Translations under genes and position numbers: made by a program
The notes under the pieces: generated by a model
Database searches by the model: none
Told to the model about the DNA's origin: nothing
Seen by the model: the letters and a program-made list of their open reading frames with translations, nothing else
Shown: piece after piece, positions 1 to 8,421 of the stretch
How the letters are laid out: every line of letters begins with the position of its first letter
How positions within the stretch are numbered: position 1 is the stretch's first letter
Origin: Ruminococcus sp.
GTDB lineage: Bacteria > Bacillota > Clostridia > Lachnospirales > Lachnospiraceae
Length of the DNA: 46,687 nucleotides
NCBI GenBank assembly: GCA_020024635.1
Contig: JAHHTL010000015.1
Location: 1 to 46,687, forward strand
Direction: 5' to 3'

Positions 1-858
1 CATTGCGGATGAAATCATATCTACTACCTCTTCTCCTCGAACTTCCCCAATGATAATTCGATCCGGACGCATTCTTAACGCACATTTCGCAAGTTCCCGA
101 ATGGTGATTGCTCCTTCCCCTTCTTGATTCACGTTCCTTGCTTCTAAACTTACTAGATTTTTTACTTTTTTGATTTGAAGTTCTGCATTATCTTCTATTG
201 TAATCACACGTTCGTCTTCCGGTATGAAATCAGACAATGCATTTAAAAAAGTAGTTTTCCCTGCTCCTGTGCCTCCACACACAAAAATGTTATATCTTGA
301 ACGCACTAGCTTTTCTAAAAATCCAGCACACTCTTTGCTAATACTTCCCCACTTAACTAACTGATCCATCGTAACTTTTTCTTTTGGAAATTTTCGAATT
401 GTCATAATCGGTCCATTTAAAGCAATGGGTCTTAAAACGATATTTACCCTGGATCCGTCTTCTAGTCTGGCATCTACAATGGGGTTTGCCTCATTTACAT
501 AGCGATTTGTTTTTGCAACAATTTGTTGGATAATATCTTCCAGTCGATTGATCGATACAAAACTTCTGTCTGACTGATGGATTTTCCCTGCCTTTTCATA
601 AAAAATAGACTGGGTTCCATTAATCATGATTTCTGTAATTTCTTCATCCTCGATCAGTTCTTGCAAAAGATCTAATTTTCGAAAAGCATTAAATAGCTCT
701 TTCCCCAAATATGTTTCTTCTTTTAGTGAAAGATATCTCTGTTTTGATTCCTCCTTTATCACTGTGTGTATCAGTTCCCGTATTTCATCATCGGAGAGTT
801 CATGGTTCATATCAATTCTTTGGATAATTTTGTCATAGATCTGCTCTAATACTTCCAC
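1..858 (-). CDS. cpaF: Tad/Flp pilus secretion ATPase CpaF (TadA), C-terminus cut by window edge
   Basis: This is a hexameric VirB11/GspE-superfamily ATPase that powers assembly of Tad (Flp) pili at the cytoplasmic face. The first 286 residues are present and the gene runs off base 1. They show the N-terminal helical region, the motif IMINGTQSIF near residue 78, a Walker A GGTGAGKTT at 195-203 and a Walker B-like RIIIGEVRG at 267-275, all in order for this family. ATG at 860 leads to a stop after four codons, so the start is GTG at 858, two bases after the stop of the cpaE-like gene. This implies translational coupling. Later tad genes would lie to the left of the window. Confidence 0.93.
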   Translation of the reverse strand, partial: MEVLEQIYDKIIQRIDMNHELSDDEIRELIHTVIKEESKQRYLSLKEETYLGKELFNAFRKLDLLQELIEDEEITEIMINGTQSIFYEKAGKIHQSDRSFVSINRLEDIIQQIVAKTNRYVNEANPIVDARLEDGSRVNIVLRPIALNGPIMTIRKFPKEKVTMDQLVKWGSISKECAGFLEKLVRSRYNIFVCGGTGAGKTTFLNALSDFIPEDERVITIEDNAELQIKKVKNLVSLEARNVNQEGEGAITIRELAKCALRMRPDRIIIGEVRGEEVVDMISSAM

Positions 859-860
859 AT

Positions 861-1775
861 TTATACCCCTTCTTTAATCGGAACTTCTCGTTGTACGGTA
901 TGTTCTAGTACATCTTCAAATCCTAGCATCCTTAAATTATGCGTATATTGAGCAAGTTTTGCTTTTGAAATCGGATCATCTCGATATAAGGTGTAAACAG
1001 TATTGCAACAACGCAATATCTCATATAACCCTTGAATATAATCCCCTAAATCAAGAATGATGGTCTGATACATACATTCCTCTTGTATGACTTGAAAGAA
1101 TTGAATCCATTCCTCCTGCTTGATCTCTAGAAGTTCTCTCGATACACAAATTGGCGGAATATATTCCACTCCATTGACTTGTTGCGTCATGGCACTGATA
1201 TACTTTTCTATACTCTTTTGTCCCATTCGAAAATAATAGAGAAGATCGCCTAAATTATTTCCACCTTTTTCTGTGGAGTAATACTCTCCTCCAGAATAAG
1301 TTTCAAGATTGATATACAACACAGGACCCTTTTTTAAAAATTTCCGTCCCAGTGCAAAAGCAAAATTTGTACTTCCTATTCTATGTATGGGAGAATAAAT
1401 TCCGATAAGTGTAGATGGAAGTTCTTTTTTTCTCTTGCTTTCGTTAGATACTTCTAGTAAATTTAACACAAACTCTAATATTCGATCACAGGATTGATAC
1501 TTATACACCCCCTTTTCTTCTGCTGTCAATTCTTCTGTTCCTGTTGTCAAAACACAACAAACATCGGCTTTCATCTGTTGCCTTATTTCTTTTGGGAATT
1601 CTCCACTGATCAATAAAATGTGAATTTTATGATCCAGGGTAAACTCTCTTAATTGTTCAATGCTTTGAAAAGAATAAAACTGACATCTTAAATTTTTCTG
1701 TTCCCGAAAGATGGAAACTAACTTTTTGGCATACTCCTTTTCACACTCGCATATCACAAAATTTCTACGAAGCAA
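861..1775 (-). CDS. cpaE: CpaE-like Tad pilus assembly protein with degenerate P-loop
   Basis: This 304-residue protein has a response-regulator-like N-terminal half (about 1-110) without a clear phosphoacceptor pattern, and a MinD/ParA-like C-terminal half. Where MinD-type proteins carry a deviant Walker A with lysines, this one reads SPIHRIGSTNFAF (about 127-139), with no lysine, so ATP binding is doubtful. Its position directly before cpaF supports the Tad localisation role known for CpaE. The start is TTG at 1775, with GGAGGG five bases upstream. It could be a purely structural pseudo-ATPase. Confidence 0.75.
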   Translation of the reverse strand: MLRRNFVICECEKEYAKKLVSIFREQKNLRCQFYSFQSIEQLREFTLDHKIHILLISGEFPKEIRQQMKADVCCVLTTGTEELTAEEKGVYKYQSCDRILEFVLNLLEVSNESKRKKELPSTLIGIYSPIHRIGSTNFAFALGRKFLKKGPVLYINLETYSGGEYYSTEKGGNNLGDLLYYFRMGQKSIEKYISAMTQQVNGVEYIPPICVSRELLEIKQEEWIQFFQVIQEECMYQTIILDLGDYIQGLYEILRCCNTVYTLYRDDPISKAKLAQYTHNLRMLGFEDVLEHTVQREVPIKEGV

Positions 1776-1826
1776 GCTATCCCTCCTATTCAGTTTTTCA
1801 TTTAACTTTTCATACTGAGTTGTTGA

Positions 1827-1949
1827 AATATTCGCTGTGAATTACAGCTTGATTATAATTTAGAATGGATGGATCAAAATCCAACCCCAGACACATTAGA
1901 TGCTAGAATGCATCTATGTATGGAAGCAGCACGAACAACTGCTTTGTGA
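1827..1949 (+). pseudogene. Possible 40-codon gene remnant
   Basis: Within an otherwise gene-free gap, one plus-strand frame stays open for 40 codons and reads like the tail of a real protein (it includes LEWMDQNPTPDTLDAR and ends MEAARTTAL). It has no start codon with a ribosome site, and the frame is closed by TGA just upstream. I do not recognise the family. It may be the 3' end of a deleted gene or chance. Confidence 0.25.
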
Positions 1950-2027
1950 TTTGTATTATATACATGGTTTTCACAAAAGTCTAGACTGTTTTTTAAATCT
2001 GCATCTTTTTGTGAATTGTTACCAAAG

Positions 2028-2056
2028 TAAAAACCGACAGAATTTTCTCTGCCGGT
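2028..2056 (-). terminator. Rho-independent terminator after dCMP deaminase gene
   Basis: On the minus strand ACCGGCAGA and TCTGTCGGT pair (one G-U wobble) across a short A/T loop and are followed by a T run. It lies just past the stop of the dCMP deaminase gene and ends the cwlD-to-comEB transcript. Confidence 0.85.
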
Positions 2057-2064
2057 CCTATTTT

Positions 2065-2553
2065 TTATAATTCTATCGTTATTTTTCTGTTTGTATGTCG
2101 GTATTGATGATAAGTCACACCTGCTGCGTTCATCATCTTTTTTGATGCAATAACGGATGGTGTATCTGCATACTTATCACAATCGTAAATCACTTCTTTA
2201 ATTCCTGCCTGAATAATTGCTTTTGCACATTCATTACAAGGAAATAAAGAAACATACAATTTAGATCCATACAAACTTCCACCACTGTAATTAAGAATTG
2301 CATTTAACTCACTGTGTGTGGCATAAATGTACTTCGTATCAAGCGGATTTTCCCCGTCTCTCGCCCATGGAAACTCATCATCTGAACACCCAATAGGAAA
2401 GCCATTATACCCCATAGATAAAATCTTATTGTCCTGGCTTACAATACAACATCCAACTTGTGTACTTGGATCTTTGGATCGCATACCAGAGAGTTTTGCT
2501 ACTCCCATAAAATACTCGTCCCATGACAAATAATCCGTCCTCTTATCTGACAT
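2065..2553 (-). CDS. comEB: dCMP deaminase (ComEB family)
   Basis: This zinc-dependent deaminase converts dCMP to dUMP for dTTP synthesis. The 162-residue protein shows the family signature: SWDEYFMGVA near the N-terminus, the catalytic HSEL (zinc ligand and proton-shuttling glutamate) near residue 80, and the PCNECAK zinc-ligand motif near residue 105. The length is normal for the family. The start ATG has AAAGGAGG ten bases upstream. It is the last gene of a minus-strand run after upp, a pyrimidine-salvage pairing common in Firmicutes. Confidence 0.95.
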   Translation of the reverse strand: MSDKRTDYLSWDEYFMGVAKLSGMRSKDPSTQVGCCIVSQDNKILSMGYNGFPIGCSDDEFPWARDGENPLDTKYIYATHSELNAILNYSGGSLYGSKLYVSLFPCNECAKAIIQAGIKEVIYDCDKYADTPSVIASKKMMNAAGVTYHQYRHTNRKITIEL

Positions 2554-2568
2554 CCTTACTTGCCTCCT

Positions 2569-3198
2569 TTATTTTGTACCAAATATACGATCTCCCGCAT
2601 CTCCAAGACCTGGGATAATATATTTATGATCGTTGAGACGTTCGTCCAAAGCACCGATGTAGATATCCACATCTGGATGCTCTTCTTGCATACGCTTTAC
2701 TCCTTCTGGAGCTGCAATAATACAAAGGAAGCGGATATTTTTTACCCCTCTATTTTTTAATAGCTGGATAGCCGCTACACTAGATCCCCCTGTTGCAAGC
2801 ATTGGATCTACAACAAATACTTCTCTTTCTTGGCAATCAGATGGTAATTTACAGTAATATTCTACTGGTTCATAAGTTTCTGGATCACGATAAAGTCCGA
2901 TATGTCCAACTTTAGCGGTTGGAATCAACGATAGCATGCCATCTACCATTCCAAGCCCTGCACGCAAAATAGGTACTACCGCTAATTTTTTCCCTGTTAA
3001 TTCTTTTCCGATTGTTTCGCAAATTGGTGTTTTGATTTTTACATCCCGCAACTTTAAATTGCGTGTGGCCTCATAGCACATCAATGCTGCGATTTCTCCT
3101 ACAACTTCTCTGAACTCTTTTGTCCCTACTTCCTCTTGTCTAATATAACTAATTTTATGTTGGATCAATGGGTGATCCATAACACGTACTTCTGACAT
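2569..3198 (-). CDS. upp: Uracil phosphoribosyltransferase
   Basis: The enzyme makes UMP from uracil and PRPP in pyrimidine salvage. The 209-residue length is standard. The PRPP loop VVDPMLATGGSSVAA (about 128-142) and the C-terminal GDAGDRIFGT are diagnostic. The start codon overlaps the stop of the upstream gene (TAATG), and its Shine-Dalgarno GGAGGAG lies inside that gene's last codons, so the two are translationally coupled. The 15-base gap to the dCMP deaminase gene indicates one operon. Confidence 0.97.
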   Translation of the reverse strand: MSEVRVMDHPLIQHKISYIRQEEVGTKEFREVVGEIAALMCYEATRNLKLRDVKIKTPICETIGKELTGKKLAVVPILRAGLGMVDGMLSLIPTAKVGHIGLYRDPETYEPVEYYCKLPSDCQEREVFVVDPMLATGGSSVAAIQLLKNRGVKNIRFLCIIAAPEGVKRMQEEHPDVDIYIGALDERLNDHKYIIPGLGDAGDRIFGTK

Positions 3199-4724
3199 TA
3201 TTTTTCTCCTCCTGTAAAAGAATTTAGTTTATCTACTAATTTGGGGATCAATGTTTTCATCATCTCATAAAACTCTCCATAGGCTGTTAATGGCTGTCCA
3301 TATGGATTGGGAATCTCTATGTCATCCTCCAGAAATTCATGAATGGAATACACATTTTCAGTTGAATCATATTCGGATACTATTTTTTCTTTCTGGCTTT
3401 GCTCAAAAGTAAGAACGATCGTATCCTCTTTTAATTCCTCTTGTGAAAATGCTTTGGATACATGATTTTGTAGTGTTAATTTTCCACTCTTCATAATTGC
3501 TTCTGCTTTCTGATTTGCAGGTTCAGGAAACAACACAACCATGCCTCTGGATTCTATTACATACTCTTGTTCTAGCTTTTCATTGCGCAGTAATTCTGCC
3601 GCTACAGGTCCTCTACTTGTATCTGACTGACTAACGAATACAATTCGTCTATATTTTTGTTTCTCTACAATCGGCGCTGCCTTGATTCTAATATGTCCTG
3701 CCGCTTTTTCCAGACGATTCATAATTGCATTTCCTATGCCTTGTACCGCAAATGATTCACTGTAAATCTCTGAAATATCTTCTGCATTAAAGTCTCGCAA
3801 AACAGAATAGAGGTTCCTTGCAATAGTCTTCTCATTTTCCCTTGTTCCAATATTTTTTACAATCCCGTGCGAGTAGTATTGCTCCGATTCATTGGTCGCA
3901 ATAATTCCAACTTGACGACCTTGAAGATACGCTTCATATGCAAGCTGACGAATTGCCAGAACTTCTTCCTTCCATGTTCCCTCAACAATTGTAAGTTTTG
4001 CATCTGGTGCATAGTGACGATACTTCATTCCTGGTGCTTTTGGCCTTTGTGTACTAGAACTATCAACCAGCGTTTGATCGACCGTCACTTCCCCTATCTC
4101 TTCTTCCAGCATCTCTGCAGTAATTGCCCCTGGTCGCAAAATCATAGGCGGTGTCACTGTCATATCGAGAATCGTGGACTCTAAACCAATCTCTACACTT
4201 CCCCCATCTAGGATCATCTCGATTTTACCATCGAGATCATCTTTTACATGCTGTGCGGTAGTTGGACTTGGTCTTCCGGATGTATTTGCACTTGGAGCTG
4301 ACACATATCCTCCTGCTGCCAAAATCAATTCTCTTGCAATTTTGTCACTTGGCATCCGAACCGCAACGGTATCAAGCCCTCCAGTGGTGCCATATGGAAC
4401 AATCTCACTTTTTTTAAAAATCATAGTAAGCGGACCAGGCCAAAAACGCTTTGCAATTTTTTCTGTGATATCTGGTATCTCCGACACAATCGCTTCTAGA
4501 TCTTTTAGCTCTGCAATATGCACAATAAGCGGATTGTCTGATGGGCGCCCTTTTGCCGCATATGTTTTTTTCGCTGCCTCCTCGTCTAAGGCATTTGCAC
4601 CCAGTCCATAAACCGTTTCTGTTGGGAACGCTACAAGTCCTCCATTTTTCAAGATCTGTCCTGCACTGAAAATGACACTAGCATCAATATTATTTTTATC
4701 AATTGTACTTATTATTGTTTCCAT
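3198..4724 (-). CDS. ywlC: L-threonylcarbamoyladenylate synthase (Sua5/YwlC) fused to an inactive-looking low-molecular-weight phosphatase domain
   Basis: Residues 1-345 form a complete Sua5-type enzyme that makes threonylcarbamoyl-AMP for tRNA t6A. They carry the YrdC motif KGRPSDNPLIVHI at 58-70, SAPSANTSG at 142-150 and a C-terminal Sua5 domain after a linker near 215. Residues 358-508 resemble a LMW protein-tyrosine phosphatase or arginine phosphatase (YwlE). The expected catalytic loop C-x5-R-S reads S365-Q-S-D-T-S370-R371-G, and the usual general-acid DP reads N473-P, so the nucleophile and acid are both replaced. In Firmicutes ywlC and ywlE are often neighbours, which would explain the fusion. 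No strong Shine-Dalgarno precedes the ATG. Confidence 0.9.
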   Translation of the reverse strand: METIISTIDKNNIDASVIFSAGQILKNGGLVAFPTETVYGLGANALDEEAAKKTYAAKGRPSDNPLIVHIAELKDLEAIVSEIPDITEKIAKRFWPGPLTMIFKKSEIVPYGTTGGLDTVAVRMPSDKIARELILAAGGYVSAPSANTSGRPSPTTAQHVKDDLDGKIEMILDGGSVEIGLESTILDMTVTPPMILRPGAITAEMLEEEIGEVTVDQTLVDSSSTQRPKAPGMKYRHYAPDAKLTIVEGTWKEEVLAIRQLAYEAYLQGRQVGIIATNESEQYYSHGIVKNIGTRENEKTIARNLYSVLRDFNAEDISEIYSESFAVQGIGNAIMNRLEKAAGHIRIKAAPIVEKQKYRRIVFVSQSDTSRGPVAAELLRNEKLEQEYVIESRGMVVLFPEPANQKAEAIMKSGKLTLQNHVSKAFSQEELKEDTIVLTFEQSQKEKIVSEYDSTENVYSIHEFLEDDIEIPNPYGQPLTAYGEFYEMMKTLIPKLVDKLNSFTGGEK

Positions 4725-4783
4725 AATTTTTATTATAACATGATTTATTTCAAAAAAAAACTGTCTTTATGAAATCCCATTAT

Positions 4784-5485
4784 TTACAAAGATAAAAATT
4801 CCATAATACCATCAAAAATGGCTTTTGCCAAAAGATCCTGATACTCTTCTGAAATCAGTTTTTCTGTCTCTTTTGGGTTACTTAGAAAGCCACATTCCAC
4901 AATAACCACTGGAACCTCTGTTTTTTTTAGGATAAAGTAACTGTCATTTCCTTTTTCTTTTCTCTTGTTTTCAGGATCCACTTTTTGCAATGCAGTTTGA
5001 AGAATGGATGCTAATTTTTCCCCTTGATCTGACTGGCTGTAATAAAAAACCTGCGCCCCATGAATGTTTTCCGTTGTATAACTGTTTTGATGAATACTGA
5101 CTGCTAAATCTGGTTTTTCTCCATTGATAATATCCACCCTTTTCCGTAAATCTTCGATTTTTGAGTCCGCAAGATCACAATCTTTCTCTCTTGTCATAAT
5201 CACTTTTATGTTCTGTTTTAAAAGCAATTCTTGTACTTTCTTCGCGATTTCCAAATTAATATCTTTTTCCAAAACTTTATTGACACCGATTTTTCCTGAA
5301 TCCTTTCCCCCATGTCCTGCATCAATGACAACCCTTTTATTTGTGTTCTTTTTTACATCTGCAGATGTTTCTATATCGTCATTCCTAATCTGTTTGCCAT
5401 AAATCCATTCACTTGACCACCATACTCCAATCATCAAAACTACCAACGCGATTAACCCTACCATTGTTTTTGCTTTCTGCCGCAA
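4784..5485 (-). CDS. cwlD: N-acetylmuramoyl-L-alanine amidase CwlD (spore cortex)
   Basis: This zinc amidase cleaves the peptide side chain from muramic acid, the first step toward muramic-delta-lactam in spore cortex. An N-terminal membrane anchor (LIALVVLMIGVWW) precedes an Amidase_3 domain with VVIDAGHGGKDSG, VSIHQNS and VECGFLSNPKE motifs, which hold the zinc His/Glu ligands and catalytic Glu. I place the start at TTG 5485, seven bases after GAAGGGGG. A longer reading from ATG 5524 would put this ribosome site inside the gene. The ribosome site lies in the 3' arm of a hairpin that follows the upstream GH18 gene. Confidence 0.9.
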   Translation of the reverse strand: MRQKAKTMVGLIALVVLMIGVWWSSEWIYGKQIRNDDIETSADVKKNTNKRVVIDAGHGGKDSGKIGVNKVLEKDINLEIAKKVQELLLKQNIKVIMTREKDCDLADSKIEDLRKRVDIINGEKPDLAVSIHQNSYTTENIHGAQVFYYSQSDQGEKLASILQTALQKVDPENKRKEKGNDSYFILKKTEVPVVIVECGFLSNPKETEKLISEEYQDLLAKAIFDGIMEFLSL

Positions 5486-5542
5486 AAAAACACCCCCTTC
5501 ACATATATTATGATATATATGCAAAAACAGGGTGTTTTTTTC
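5484..5542 (-). terminator. Terminator-like hairpin overlapping the cwlD ribosome-binding site and start
   Basis: On the minus strand AAAAAAACACCC pairs with GGGTGTTTTTTT, enclosing an inner ATATAT/ATATAT hairpin. The 3' arm contains the cwlD Shine-Dalgarno, and its T run reads into the TTG start. It can both end the GH18 transcript and hide the cwlD start. Confidence 0.7.
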
Positions 5543-5554
5543 TTAAATATTAAA

Positions 5555-7519
5555 TTAATTTACATACTGAAGGATCAAATCCCATATCTGTTGTTTTTCC
5601 CAACCGATACGCCAAGATGCAACACCGGCAAGATTATGTTCCTTTATAAGTTTTAATTTCTCTTCAATAGACTGTGCGTCCTCAAGCCAAATCTTATAGG
5701 TTCCTTCTTCAGTGTCCCATTGCGCATAGTTTTGTCTTGTTTTTTTATCCCACTCCGGTGAAACCCCTACTTCTTTCAAGGTTTTCTCCGCAGTTTCCAT
5801 ACCAAGTGCGGAATTGGTAACCTTTAACGGATAGTTTTCTGCCTCTGTTCCTTGATCTTCTGCAATTTCTGCTTCTGTTTTTGGTCTTTCCAACCACAAT
5901 CTTGTGAATAACGGAATCGCATTCACAAGTTTATCATTGGGAACTTCTTTTAATGCATCTTCGATTCCATTTTTTACATAATCGTAGGATGCTACCGATC
6001 CAGCTTCGTAAGAGTTTGCTGCGTGTTCATCATATCCCATGATGATAACATAATCAGCAACAATTCCTTGTTCTTTCAGATCATAGTGCTTATTATATGG
6101 CATAGGTACGTAATTACTTATAGAAAATACAAGACCATTTTGTCTACACTTTACTGACAATTCTCTTACAAATTGAATGTAATGCTCTCCACATTCCGAA
6201 GAAATCAGTTCAAAGTCCAAATTAATTCCATCTAATCCTGTCTGAATAGCCGCACCGATTACTTGATTAATCAAATTTTCTCTTTTGGAAGTATAACTAA
6301 GTACCTCATAGGTCTCATCATAGGAATTAATTCCACCGTGAAAATCTCTTAAGACTCCCCATACTTCTAGCTTAGACTGGTGCGCATAATTTACATAATC
6401 GGTACTTGCAATAGATGACATATCACCTTCTGTATTTTCAATACTAAACCAAGTTGGTGCGATGATTGTAAGTCCTTTTGTGCGTGCAATATCTTCTAAG
6501 ACATAGCTGTTGGCATCTTCGTTGTCTACATTGTGCCATGCCATATTGATTGGTTTATCAACCTTTATATTTGTATATTCCGGCTCCTGAAATTCATGAG
6601 ATATGGTTTCTTTTTGAGGACGTTTTAGTGTATTTTCCTTCACATAGCCTGTAAACCCATCTTCAGTACGAATTTTCTTCCAACCATCCACCTGATCTAT
6701 AATTCGGACTTTATCGCCTTTTTTTACTTCTGCTAAAATCGGACTTTTTACTCCACCTTGGTAGCGAATTTTTGTATCTTTTTTCATTGTAGCAACCATG
6801 TGCTCTCCAAAATCGCATGTAATCACCGCTCGCGTTGGAACGCGATCACCTTCTGCCTTTAATAACTTATATTCCATATTAGAGAACTGTTCAATAAACG
6901 GAAGTGCTATATATGCAGTTTTTCCTTCAGTTTTTAAAATCACATAGTCCTTTGACTTCTTTTCTTTAACAACTGAATATTCTTTTTCTCCTACGCCTAC
7001 AGAAACATTTCCCGACGGCAGTGTATAAAGCAAAATATTTTCGTTGAAATCCCAGTAAAAACGCTCATTAATAAAATCCCGTACTACGGAATATTCTATA
7101 TATGGAACACCATCATAAAGTTTCCCACCTGAATGGTAATCTTCCAGCCTTCCAATTACCTGATTATTTACCATAACAGCAAGATCATCTTCGCTTTGTA
7201 ATCCATAATATTCTTTCAAATCATATTGTTTTTTTGATGAGCCATACTTTTTCCAAAAAAACAATCCACCTGCTGCTATAATAACTACGGCTACTAAAAG
7301 AAGAATTCTGATGATAAAGTTTCTTCTTCTCCTTCTTGCTCGTCTGCTTATTCTTCGTCCATTTCTTCCAGTGGGTCTGGTTGTTCGATTTGCAGCACCA
7401 TCTGGCCTTGGTCTTTTACGTTTTATGTCTTCTATTCTTTGACCACTTGGGCGCCTTCTATTTGCTTCCTGCTGCCTGGTTTGTCGAACCTCTAATGGCC
7501 TTCTTTCTCTTTCGTCCAT
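5555..7519 (-). CDS. Membrane-anchored GH18 glycoside hydrolase with SH3 domain (YaaH/spore-germination type)
   Basis: This 654-residue protein has a basic cytoplasmic tail (1-67) and one transmembrane segment (about 69-88). A domain resembling the copper-amine-oxidase N-terminal fold follows (about 105-225), then a bacterial SH3 domain (about 245-300) and a GH18 barrel (about 318-654). The catalytic signature DGINLDFE at 430-437 keeps the acid Glu437. Relatives such as YaaH/SleL hydrolyse peptidoglycan or cortex glycan, and the adjacent cwlD supports a spore or wall role. AGGAGGTG precedes the ATG and a sigma-A promoter lies just upstream. Confidence 0.88.
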   Translation of the reverse strand: MDERERRPLEVRQTRQQEANRRRPSGQRIEDIKRKRPRPDGAANRTTRPTGRNGRRISRRARRRRRNFIIRILLLVAVVIIAAGGLFFWKKYGSSKKQYDLKEYYGLQSEDDLAVMVNNQVIGRLEDYHSGGKLYDGVPYIEYSVVRDFINERFYWDFNENILLYTLPSGNVSVGVGEKEYSVVKEKKSKDYVILKTEGKTAYIALPFIEQFSNMEYKLLKAEGDRVPTRAVITCDFGEHMVATMKKDTKIRYQGGVKSPILAEVKKGDKVRIIDQVDGWKKIRTEDGFTGYVKENTLKRPQKETISHEFQEPEYTNIKVDKPINMAWHNVDNEDANSYVLEDIARTKGLTIIAPTWFSIENTEGDMSSIASTDYVNYAHQSKLEVWGVLRDFHGGINSYDETYEVLSYTSKRENLINQVIGAAIQTGLDGINLDFELISSECGEHYIQFVRELSVKCRQNGLVFSISNYVPMPYNKHYDLKEQGIVADYVIIMGYDEHAANSYEAGSVASYDYVKNGIEDALKEVPNDKLVNAIPLFTRLWLERPKTEAEIAEDQGTEAENYPLKVTNSALGMETAEKTLKEVGVSPEWDKKTRQNYAQWDTEEGTYKIWLEDAQSIEEKLKLIKEHNLAGVASWRIGWEKQQIWDLILQYVN

Positions 7520-7541
7520 GACGCACCTCCTAATAGAAACT

Positions 7542-7571
7542 ATTATACATGATAGCGTATAAATAGTTCAA
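7542..7571 (-). promoter_or_regulatory. Sigma-A promoter for the GH18 gene
   Basis: On the minus strand TTGAAC and TATAAT are separated by 18 bases, with transcription starting about 15 bases before the GH18 start codon. It overlaps the end of the possible read-through extension of the small gene upstream. Confidence 0.7.
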
Positions 7572-7574
7572 CAA

Positions 7575-7688
7575 TTATAAGTATTTTCTTTTATTACTTT
7601 TAACATACGTCCTGTACAAAATATGTGAAAATGTAGCCTTTTTAAATTGCCTTTTGGCATAATCCGGCATATGAGGGGAATCGTCTGC
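7575..7688 (-). pseudogene. In-frame 37-codon continuation after an amber codon
   Basis: Past the TAG at 7689-7691 the same frame stays open for 37 codons. It looks protein-like (begins ADDSPHMPDYAKRQFKKATF, ends KRKYL) before a TAA at 7575-7577. This suggests that the upstream small protein was once longer and was cut by a nonsense mutation, or that the amber codon is read through. The stretch has no start codon with a ribosome site of its own. Confidence 0.35.
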
Positions 7689-7997
7689 CTAATTATCGTC
7701 TAATTTTTTATTAAGGTAATGATAGTTTTGATTGAGTCCGACAAACTCCAGCGACTCTATGTAGCCTTGCGGATCTAAAACATAATCCCGCATATAACTT
7801 CCTTCCTCACATATCATATGCGCCTGTACAATCTGAAGTGGGCTGGCCGGGTATCCGTCCACACTCATACTTATTCCTCTTTTTTCATAATCTTCTAACT
7901 CTGAATATAAACTTTTATAAACATCGGTTGTATTAGAAATTTCCATGGTTGCTCCTTCATCTGCAGGTCGGGATAAATAGAACGTATACTTTTTCAT
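7689..7997 (-). CDS. Small protein of unknown function, probably C-terminally truncated
   Basis: From the ATG at 7997 the protein is 102 residues and begins MKKYTFYLSRPADEGATMEI. I do not recognise a named domain, although its style recalls small accessory proteins of integrative elements. It has no membrane segment or signal peptide. A longer frame opens upstream with TTG at 8054 but adds a less plausible N-terminus. A GGAG lies only one base from the ATG, so the start is uncertain. The gene ends at an amber codon that is followed by open frame. It stands alone between the GH18 gene and mecA. Confidence 0.55.
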   Translation of the reverse strand: MKKYTFYLSRPADEGATMEISNTTDVYKSLYSELEDYEKRGISMSVDGYPASPLQIVQAHMICEEGSYMRDYVLDPQGYIESLEFVGLNQNYHYLNKKLDDN

Positions 7998-8338
7998 ACT
8001 CCATAAGGTGCCGTGACGTACCAGTATAGAAAAGTATCTCAAAAGACAGTACAAACCTGCAAGTAATCTCTTGTTTATTGGTTATCTGTCCATGAATCGG
8101 ACGGGTGAATTTTTTGAATTTCTTTGATAATAAGACAGTATTTCCTTATCTGTAAGGAAACCTGATAGATAAAAATATAGACTCCTTTCTCATATACTTA
8201 TTTATCCGATAAACTATCTTCTGTACTTGCAATTATAATTGCTTCCTTTGTCTATTTCAATGTGTATGTTGTTCATAACCCTTTCACATTTGTTGATAAA
8301 TATATGCCACATATTTTTATAGGAAAATCGTAAATTTC
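7998..8338. other. Gap before mecA without a recognisable gene
   Basis: No sustained reading frame with a ribosome site is visible on either strand. An 8-bp inverted repeat (TTTCCTTA-TCTG-TAAGGAAA) sits at 8141-8160. Short open frames on the minus strand upstream of the small gene look like decayed coding sequence. Confidence 0.5.
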
Positions 8339-8367
8339 TTTACATATTTTTTGTTTTTGTTTATACT
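8339..8367 (+). promoter_or_regulatory. Sigma-A promoter for mecA
   Basis: TTTACA at 8339-8344 and TATACT at 8362-8367 are separated by 17 bases, about 55 bases before the mecA start. Confidence 0.8.
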
Positions 8368-8421
8368 AATAGTGAGAAGATATATGTTTTTTGAAATTAC
8401 AATTCATAAGGATGTGAAAAT

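Noticed and set aside
4174..4611. 145-codon plus-strand ORF inside the Sua5 gene
   Set aside because: It is an antisense shadow of a well-conserved coding region, without a ribosome site.
5486..5524. ATG start of cwlD at 5524
   Set aside because: It places the strong GAAGGGGG ribosome site inside the gene. TTG 5485 is correctly spaced from it.
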